DNA of 64,000 nt, taken from Cytospora piceicola (lineage: Eukaryota; Ascomycota; Sordariomycetes; Diaporthales; Cytosporaceae). Numbering within the stretch: the first letter of the stretch is position 1; each line of letters opens with the position of its first letter. The DNA lies in NCBI GenBank assembly GCA_023375675.1, contig JALQBC010000035.1, positions 310,001-374,000 of the forward strand. The letters are read 5' to 3'. Made by a program: the position numbers and the translations under genes. Shown here in pieces: positions 57,199 through 64,000 of this stretch. The notes beneath the pieces are model-generated. The model was not told where the DNA came from, ran no database searches, and saw only the letters and a list, made by a program, of their open reading frames with translations.

Positions 57199-58371
57199 CT
57201 ATTTCTTGACGAAGTGTTCGGCCAGTCCGATATCCGCGAACATGTACCTATCGCTCATGATGTGCATGGCCACATAGCCCATGACATATTCATGCCACGC
57301 TTGTGCATATGTCTCTCTTCCTGCCAGCACGTTGGTCGCACGCAGGTATGCCTGCGCCGTCTCTGTGACCACTTCTCTCATCGTCGTCATCGCCGTCTTC
57401 CTCTCGTAATTGGCCCTGCTGTTCATGTAGTTCCGGGTCTCACCAGCGACCTCCTCCTTGTAAAACCTTTAGAATGGTTAGCATTGTACAAACCCCGGAA
57501 CACGAGCTAATTTCATTCTGATATATGCACTTACGATAATATGTCATTGGTAAGGTTGATGAACCTGCCCATGTCGGGAACTGCCTGCAAGAAGCTCCCG
57601 ATGTCCGGATACAGCACCCGGGGAAAAATGAAGTAGGTGTAAACTTCCGGCAGGCCTTCCTTGTCCCGGAAGTAGTACGGCCAGTTGACGCCCGCCTTGA
57701 GTGGCACAAGCTCCTGGAACTCACGTCTGGTCTCCAGGGCGTTGGCGTTGACAAACGCCAGGGCCGAGAGGACGATGAAGTTGGCAACGACAGGGTCATA
57801 GAACCGGTATGTGTTGCGCAGACTCTGCGCGAAGTGTTCCAATAATAGCGACGGCTGTGGCTGGTTGGTGTAAAATCGCAGCTGGAAACTCGCTAGGTCC
57901 GAGGCGATGCACTTGTTAGTGTCATCGATGAGGAATCCCAGCCAGGTGAAGATCCCGATGTGGAGCTGAACGTCCAGGGGGTGGCTCGGGTACATGTCCT
58001 AAAGAGGGAATATTCTTCGTCAGCTGATTGTTCCACATCCGACCGCGTGACAGTGAGACACAGCCCTATAGGGCTGCATGGTGTGCATGTGTCATAGGGC
58101 GTAAGGAATCAGTACGAACACCGGCGACTGAGAGTCCCGTCACAAAGCATTGACGGGCGTGCCTGTCTTCGTTGTAGGGAATGCCACATGTGGCGGCATA
58201 CTCGAGCATCAGGGCTCGCAGGGAGCCTTTGTCCGGATTTTCTGGGGGTACGTAGTCGATGGTCTCGAGGAAGTTTGAAATCAGTGGCCGTACAGAAGAA
58301 ACCAGTAACTCATGTCTGGCTGGTCCCTCCGACTGCACGACACCGTCTGGAGATGCCTCATAGCTGCCCAT
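57199..58371 (-). CDS. Class I terpene synthase, trichodiene synthase-like fold (probable sesquiterpene cyclase)
   Basis: Three exons, 58371-58120, 57998-57535 and 57466-57199, encode 327 aa; introns are 121 and 68 bp. An earlier in-frame ATG at 58440 would add 23 residues. Intron 1 has donor GTTCGT; intron 2 restores the metal-binding NSE motif as TNDILSFYKEE (Asn235, Ser239, Glu243). The Asp-rich motif reads LIDDTNK (Asp109-Asp110), lacking the usual third acidic residue. SDRY near the C-terminus fits the diphosphate sensor. Length and motif layout match the fungal trichodiene/longiborneol synthase group, which cyclise farnesyl diphosphate. The product cannot be predicted, and no other trichothecene-pathway gene is in this window. 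Confidence 0.8.
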
Positions 58372-58495
58372 CGTATTTGATTGGGACAAATGATTGTACA
58401 GACGGACGAAGAATGGGAGGAACAAGTTGGTACTGATCATATAAATGAAAGTTGAGTTGCTTCGCCGCGAAAGAACGGAAGGAAGGAATCAGATG

Positions 58496-58498
<3 letters not shown>

Positions 58499-58528
<30 letters not shown>
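58499..58528. repeat. (TA)n microsatellite
   Basis: Fifteen AT units, 128-157 bp upstream of the preferred terpene synthase start. It may act as or disturb a TATA region. Confidence 0.85.
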
Positions 58529-58534
<6 letters not shown>

Positions 58535-59115
58535 CTTTGAGCTCCTACCTCGGGGGTGGGGGCCATATTCAGTGGTTCTGGCGGCTGAATATGATCCTGC
58601 GTGTTGGTAGGGGCTCCATGACTGCAGTAAACCAATCATAGAATCAATACTCCGAAGAAACTTTCCGAATACGGCTACGAACGGCATCCACGCCCTGATT
58701 ACGGTATATTTTTGTTGGTTTGTCCGTGTGACTGTTACTACCGCAGTGCAGCTGAATTCGAATGTGGTGTCCAGGACCCACAACCTCATAGTCACTCACA
58801 CGTGCACTACATATGCCTCGGTGCCCAGGTAAGATTGACGACACCAACTGCGCAATTTACTTGTCGCCCTGTTTACCTTGGGTGCCTCAAAAGCCTCGGC
58901 CAATGTGAGAAGTATTGGTGGAGTAAGCAACCACCGTTCTAAGAAAGCCCGCAGGCAGCCAGCCACCTGGCATGCATTACATATGTTTGCATTACCTGTT
59001 CCAGACAGTGTATAATTCAAGGTTCACGGTCCACGTTGGATTATGCAACTACAATAAGCTGTGATGATTGCACATGATATATAGCAGCTAGTCGGAGATC
59101 GCTGTAGAGGAAGAA

Positions 59116-59174
59116 TGTGACGCAAAAACGGAACCGCTATTGCTGTGCAATAGCGACCACATTATATCGTAACA
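59116..59174 (+). mobile_element. 59-bp foldback miniature element, copy 2
   Basis: Same sequence and orientation as copy 1 with one C-to-A change in its right arm. It is flanked by AAGAA on both sides (59111-59115 and 59175-59179), a perfect 5-bp target-site duplication different from that of copy 1. It lies 143 bp beyond the stop codon of the ankyrin gene. Confidence 0.8.
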
Positions 59175-59316
59175 AAGAAAATGCTGTTGTCGTCAGGCTT
59201 GCCCAGAAACCATGCATCTACCTTGACCCCGGAGTAACCGCCGGGCCGAGGACGATTCATCTAGGAATACATGCATGCCTAAGTACTGACACAGATGTCA
59301 AGCACTCACCTAGCAA

Positions 59317-62300
59317 TTATGTATCTTCTCTCATATAACGACTGGCGAAATCCATAGCCGCCCAAAATTCAGAATCCTGGAAGTCGAGCATATCGTTGTC
59401 CTCCTCAGATTCAATCAACTCAGACGTTTCTTCTCCATCACCAGGTGCATCGTCAGCAAGCCCCAAACCCTTCCTGCTTGCAACAGAGTTGGATCTGGTA
59501 GGGATTGGCGCAGGGTTCTCATATTCGTCTTCGTAACCCTCCTCGATTTGGAAAGTGTGAGGCTTCTCATCCGCGATGATCACCTGGTGTACTTCTTCAG
59601 CTTTCCTGCGACACTTCTCGCACACACCATAATCGATGCAGTCCTGGCAGCTGTATAAGATACCATATATTGACTGTTGGGTTTATCAGTAGGATGGCTG
59701 GGCCTCTGGAAACAAGATGCAAAGTCTCCGGACAAACCCGTCGGCTTTAGGTAGGTGAACAGACTTACCGAAAAGCATATGCAACATATATGGCCCAATC
59801 TCTTGTACTTTCGTTGTTCTGTGGAAGCAATACCCTTGATGTCTCCGTCTGTGGGCGTAAGCAATTGGATTACGTCGCCCCCAGCCGCACATCGCTTTGC
59901 CATTTCCAGTGGAGTGAAATATTCAGCTGTTTCGCTTTGTCCAATTCGAAATTGTACGGATATGTCTGCCCCGTAGTCAATCAAGGACTTGATTGTGGCT
60001 GCATAGTCTTGTGGCTCTGACATTGTCCAGTACAGCCACCTGGACATGGACCCAGGTTTCGTAGCCCAGGCCAGGGGTGTCCAGCCATCAATGTCGCGAG
60101 CGTTGACATACGCCTTTCTGTCCTTCAGTGAAAGTCTTTGCAATATTGACTCAACTGTTTTGACGTGCCCAAACTGAGCAGCCCAGTGTAGGACATTTCT
60201 CCCCAAATTGTCATGCTTCATAATATCGTCTCCATGTACCAGTGACACAGCCTCGAAGTTCTGTAAGCCATTCGCAGCAGCGAAGTGAATGGGAAGACGA
60301 CCCAGAGGATCAGGCTGCCGTGTCAGGGCCGATTTATCGAGGAGATAGTTGACTGTTCGAACACTTGAACAAAGTGATGCTGCGCACAACGCATTGAATA
60401 TAACCGGCCCAGCTGTGGCATCAACGTCCGCCCCGTGGGCTACCAACTCCCGAACAATTCGCTCTGCCTTAGCAAGCGATGCTTCCACATCTTGCATCTC
60501 TCGTGGTTCAGGTTCTGTAGGCATGCATGCCGCAATGAGTGGTGTGTCACAAAATGCCAAGCACCTTATATTGACGTCAATGTCGTCATGTTCAAGGAGT
60601 TTGTCCACCATGTCCACATTGCCGAATCGGCAGGCACAGTGAAGAGCGGTCTTTGCATTGCCCACGGCGTTGACAGCGACCTTGCGCAATGCGAGTAGGA
60701 AGTCTTCGATAGCGCTGGACTTAGATCTGCTGGAAGCACATCTCATCAATATCGTTCTTCCACTCGAGTCCTGGGCGTTGACGTCGCTACCGGCACGAAC
60801 AAGCAGGAAGATGCATTCGAGGCCGAGTGGATCTTCATAGTTCTCTATTTCCAGTTCGAGGAGGGGTGTTTCTCCATACGTGTTGCGCCTCTCGAGGTCC
60901 TCGGGGACGTGGAACTCGAGTAATATGCGGAGTATATCTGGCATGAGTTTGCGGGCCGCCCAGTGCAGTGGGCTCATCCCTTCCGGATCCGTATCAGCGA
61001 GGTTGGCACCGCTTTCCATAAGAATCCGCACCATTTCAGGGTTTGGGGAAAGGCCCGATGCATTCAGAATTGGAGAACAACCATTGATGTCTCGATGATG
61101 TATGTCCACATGTCTCCCGGGCTCGAGTAGCAATTCGACAGCGTCAATTTCCTCGTTAACAACGGCGATGTTCAGTGCTGTTTGCTTCAATTTGTTTTCA
61201 AACTCGGGATCAGCGCCAGCGTCTAGTAGCATCTCGAACAAGGAGTCGTCCCCTATGGCCTCTTGGAGAAGTGTGCAGCCATCTCCGTCGATTAAGTCCA
61301 AGCGTGGCGTTTCGTGGTGACTGAGAAGTTCCTGAACAACTGGTTTGTGGCCCTTCACCACGGCTTCGAACAGAGCGCTTTTTCCCAAAACCACTGTATT
61401 AATTTTGACGCCATGCCTCAGCAACCAGCGCACCGAGGCTATGTCTCCCTTCCACGCGGCCCATATCAACGCTGTCATTCCGTATGCCCCGGCATTCTCA
61501 AGGAGTACTGGCGGGTCGTTCTCCATGAGAATGTTGAATAGCGATATTCTGAATTCATCTGGCATGGAGTCCAACATGATACTGTGTAGGAGCGGATACA
61601 TCATTTCATGATTCGGATCCGCCTTGTGCCCGAGCAATAGTCGTACACACTCGAGGCTGCGAGCGATGATTGCTGCGTTGTAGAGAGGTGTATCTCTTCC
61701 TTTTGGGCCAGCTGTATTGGGGCCAGCTGTATTGGGGTCCGCCCCACTTTCTAGCAGAAGCCGGAGTGTCTTGGCAAAACCTTGGGAAGATGCCGCGATG
61801 ATGGGTGTCCAACGTGGTTCACCGGATGGAGTTTCTTGGCTCCGCAAGTTTGGATCTGCTTGTATTTCAAGAAGTACCTCCAGTGATTTCCAAGCGCCCC
61901 TTCTAGCAGCCGTGTACAAAGGTCTGTCAGGTTGGGGTCTATCCCGTTGAGAATTATCTTGAACCACCAGGGCCCTGACGCTCTCAGCATGCCCATTTGC
62001 CGCGGCAGTGTGTAGCGAAGTATAGGTGCCTTCCATCTTGACGTTCATATCAGCCCCGTGCAGAATTAGCGACTTGACAATTTTGGAATGGCCTAATCGG
62101 GCCGCCATGAATAGCGGAGATGGGCTGGAGGCGGAGGACTGGTCATCTGGCGGCAAGCCATTTTCAAGCAAAAGTTGCACTAAACGGTGCATGTCTAGCC
62201 AGGTCGCTCTCCAGAGTATCGATAGTGGCCAGGATAGTTGTTGGCGAGGCTGATCCGAGTTGGACTTTGCCGGATGTTCCTGATTCTTCTCGTTGGAAAT

Positions 62301-64000
62301 AAGTTCGCCCGCAAAGTGCAGTGCCAAGTCTTCGTTGTCTGCCCTCACAGCCTCGATGAGCCTGTCCAGCCCCGAAGGGTGAGATGTATGCTTGCTTTCG
62401 TCGGTGGCGTATTGAGTCGTCCCTTCACTATCATCCTCGTTGTCATGGTAGCGCCTCACCATGTTAGAGAGTCCAAATTCGGCGGCAGCCTCCCAGGTTG
62501 CCCAGGCTGACTTCAATGGACCTTTGGCTGCGCGAGAGAAGGGATTACACATGGCCCAGTATACTTTCGCCCATGATTCATATGGTCCAGACGGATCCCT
62601 CATTTTGTGCCGAACCTCATCAGGGATCACAATACCGGAGAGGTGATGTGGAAGTGCCTCGACTGCGTAGAAGATGGCGTCTCGCCCATCTGAAACGATT
62701 GGTGGGGTTATTTCGTCCCCAGCGGATTCGTAGCTGACCAGGTATTGACAATACATAGTTCTCAGGCGTTGCTGTACCGTCGATGAGCCGAGATAAGTGA
62801 GAAGGAATTGCGTAGTGGTCTCTGGAGCAGAGTTCTTCACATCACTCCAAAAATGGTGGGTATCACCGTCAATAAGGTCCAGAATCTCGGGGTGGACATG
62901 GACTTTGTCATCGTGGAGGCAAATGAAGCCGCGCAATAGGTTTCCGACCTCTTTCAAACAAACTTGAATGTCGTCGGCTTCAGGCGGGCTCTCCACCGGA
63001 GCTAGTCCACGGCTGTTGTGATAACGCATCATGGACAGTTCAAGTAGACTCAGTGGTCGCTTTGCAGTCAAAATCCAGCTCAACAACCATTGTAGGCAGC
63101 CTCGATCGGGAACCGAACTCAAAATGCTGTAGATGATGTCTCTGGGTGTTGAGCTTGATGATATGTCTTCGATGAGAGAGCAAAACAAATCTAGATTGTT
63201 GCTGTGTATTTCCGCGGGCCATTTCGAGTATCCTTCAACGAGATGAAGAATACTGGTTAACGTATGTCGATCCATTGATACCAGTTCTTCCAGCTTCCTT
63301 CGTATTCTGGATTCACCCAGTTGTTTCGGGCAGTGGCGTGAGATCAAAGCCTCCAGAAATTCGTCGGTCTGTACGTCGTCAGGTTCCTCCGTGGCGGATA
63401 GCGTAAACTCATGAATTTGCAAATCTGGCCATCTTTTCACCTCCGCACGCAGTGCCCAAGGTCTTTTCGATGTCACGATAAATTTGACTGGCTCTTCCAT
63501 CCTGCTCGCAATACCTCCCAGTAGTGCCCAGAGGGCCTTCCGGCTATGCACGTCACACTCGTCTAAATCGAGAAGCAAGAACGGTGTGCGGGAGTCTAGC
63601 CAAACAGACGAGAATTCTGTGAGCTTGACCAGATCCTCTTCCAGCCATGCATGCTGCAACTTATACTGGTCTTCTATCAAAGTCCGCCAAAGGGGATCCC
63701 CTCTGATATAAAAGTGAAGAAAGCTGGCAGCTAGCATCCCCATCAAGTTGCGTGAGGGATCATGGGATGAAAACAAAAACGAAAATAAACGGGGGTGATA
63801 TCGCTCATCAGTTTGTTGTTCCTGAACCCATTCGAGGCATATTTGTTCACCAGCTAGGGTGTTCTCCTGGCTGTTAGGGCCTTGTAGATATAGGATCCGT
63901 GTTCCATTGCCATGGAGCCAACTTTCGTATTCTTCACTGGAAAAGACTGGGTGGTCTCGCGATTGTTTTTTTGAAAGCATCTGGACATGCTGTGGCACGA
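59317..64000 (-). CDS. NACHT-like/ankyrin-repeat protein with C-terminal ZZ zinc finger, 5' end beyond window
   Basis: Two visible exons: the window edge to 59769 and 59673-59317. The 95-bp intron (GTAAGT, CTGAT branch, CAACAG) rebuilds a ZZ finger: GHICCICF, then SIYGILYSCQDC and YGVCEKC. The frame is open at base 64000. The left part resembles fungal NACHT-ankyrin proteins: SEEYESWLHG, then ILYLQGPNSQENTLAG at the P-loop position, and LLLDLDECD as Walker B. The P-loop lacks the GKS/T lysine. After a winged-helix-like region (residues 250-450) come roughly 18-20 ankyrin repeats, for example SPLFMAARLGHSKIVKSLI and NVLHWAAQFGHVKTVESIL. The tail is acidic. Fungal proteins of this build act like NLR immune receptors in recognition and cell death; that role is inferred. 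Confidence 0.85.
61705..61734. repeat. 15-bp perfect tandem duplication inside the ankyrin coding region
   Basis: GGGCCAGCTGTATTG occurs twice head to tail; on the coding strand it gives PNTAG PNTAG between two ankyrin repeats. Confidence 0.9.

Larger units (their letters stand above)
58372..59316. other. Intergenic region with (TA)n tract and a second 59-bp foldback element
   Basis: Between the terpene synthase promoter and the 3' end of the ankyrin gene. Holds a TA dinucleotide run (58499-58528) and the mobile element at 59116-59174. No gene seen. Confidence 0.45.

Noticed and set aside
48766..58371. Calling the terpene synthase region a trichothecene cluster
   Set aside because: Only the cyclase resembles that pathway; no P450, acetyltransferase or TRI-type regulator is present in the window.

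Overview
The window is nuclear DNA of a filamentous ascomycete (Pezizomycotina, most likely a Sordariomycete). The genes are monocistronic and carry 53-121 bp introns with GTNNGT-type donors, CTRAY branch sites and YAG acceptors. Families typical of that group are present: two HET-domain proteins, a NACHT-like/ankyrin protein, a GH11 xylanase, a CFEM protein, an S28 peptidase and a Dal5-type transporter. All calls come from reading the translations and splice signals; no database search was run.

Layout. 1-1043 (-): tandem GFA-domain protein, cut by the left edge. 2442-5367 (+): HET protein 1. 5943-6927 (+): secreted SurE-like phosphatase. 7102-7575 (-): small unknown protein. 8189-11781 (-): ten-exon PLP-dependent decarboxylase. 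13734-14477 (+): GH11 xylanase. 15191-15985 (+): RraA-family protein. 18126-19059 (+): SDR lacking YxxxK. 19975-22209 (+): HET protein 2. 22642-22980 (-): fragment of a zinc-type dehydrogenase. 23918-25032 (+): SDR with the catalytic Tyr replaced. 25869-26240 (+): CFEM protein, convergent with an MFS transporter (26610-28336, -). 29519-31278 (+): amidase. 31620-34138 (-): putative DNA-binding protein, divergent from a CHY zinc-finger gene (34607-34981, +). 36160-36693 (-): small Cys-rich protein. 38755-40507 (+): S28 serine peptidase. 41299-43699 (+): 2OG-Fe(II) dioxygenase resembling the TET/JBP group, followed by a decayed copy of its own 3' end. 44195-45609 (-): coiled-coil protein, divergent from a nine-exon Hsp70-like ATPase (46168-48385, +). 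48766-50238 (-): flavin monooxygenase. 51938-53505 (-): Dal5-type MFS transporter. 54555-55853 (+): TauD-family dioxygenase. 57199-58371 (-): class I terpene synthase. 59317-64000 (-): NACHT-like/ankyrin/ZZ-finger protein, cut by the right edge.

How genes may work together. The monooxygenase, Dal5-type transporter, TauD dioxygenase and terpene synthase lie side by side (48.8-58.4 kb). They could be a sulfonate-use module next to an unrelated terpene synthase, or a small terpenoid cluster. The xylanase, S28 peptidase, SurE-like phosphatase and CFEM protein are secreted. Two HET proteins and the NACHT-like protein suggest a region involved in self/non-self recognition.

Most notable non-genic signal: two copies of a 59-bp foldback element (19741-19799 and 59116-59174), one base apart, each flanked by its own perfect 5-bp target-site duplication. 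They look like an extremely small non-autonomous DNA transposon family; one copy lies just upstream of HET gene 2 and the other just past the stop of the NACHT-like gene.
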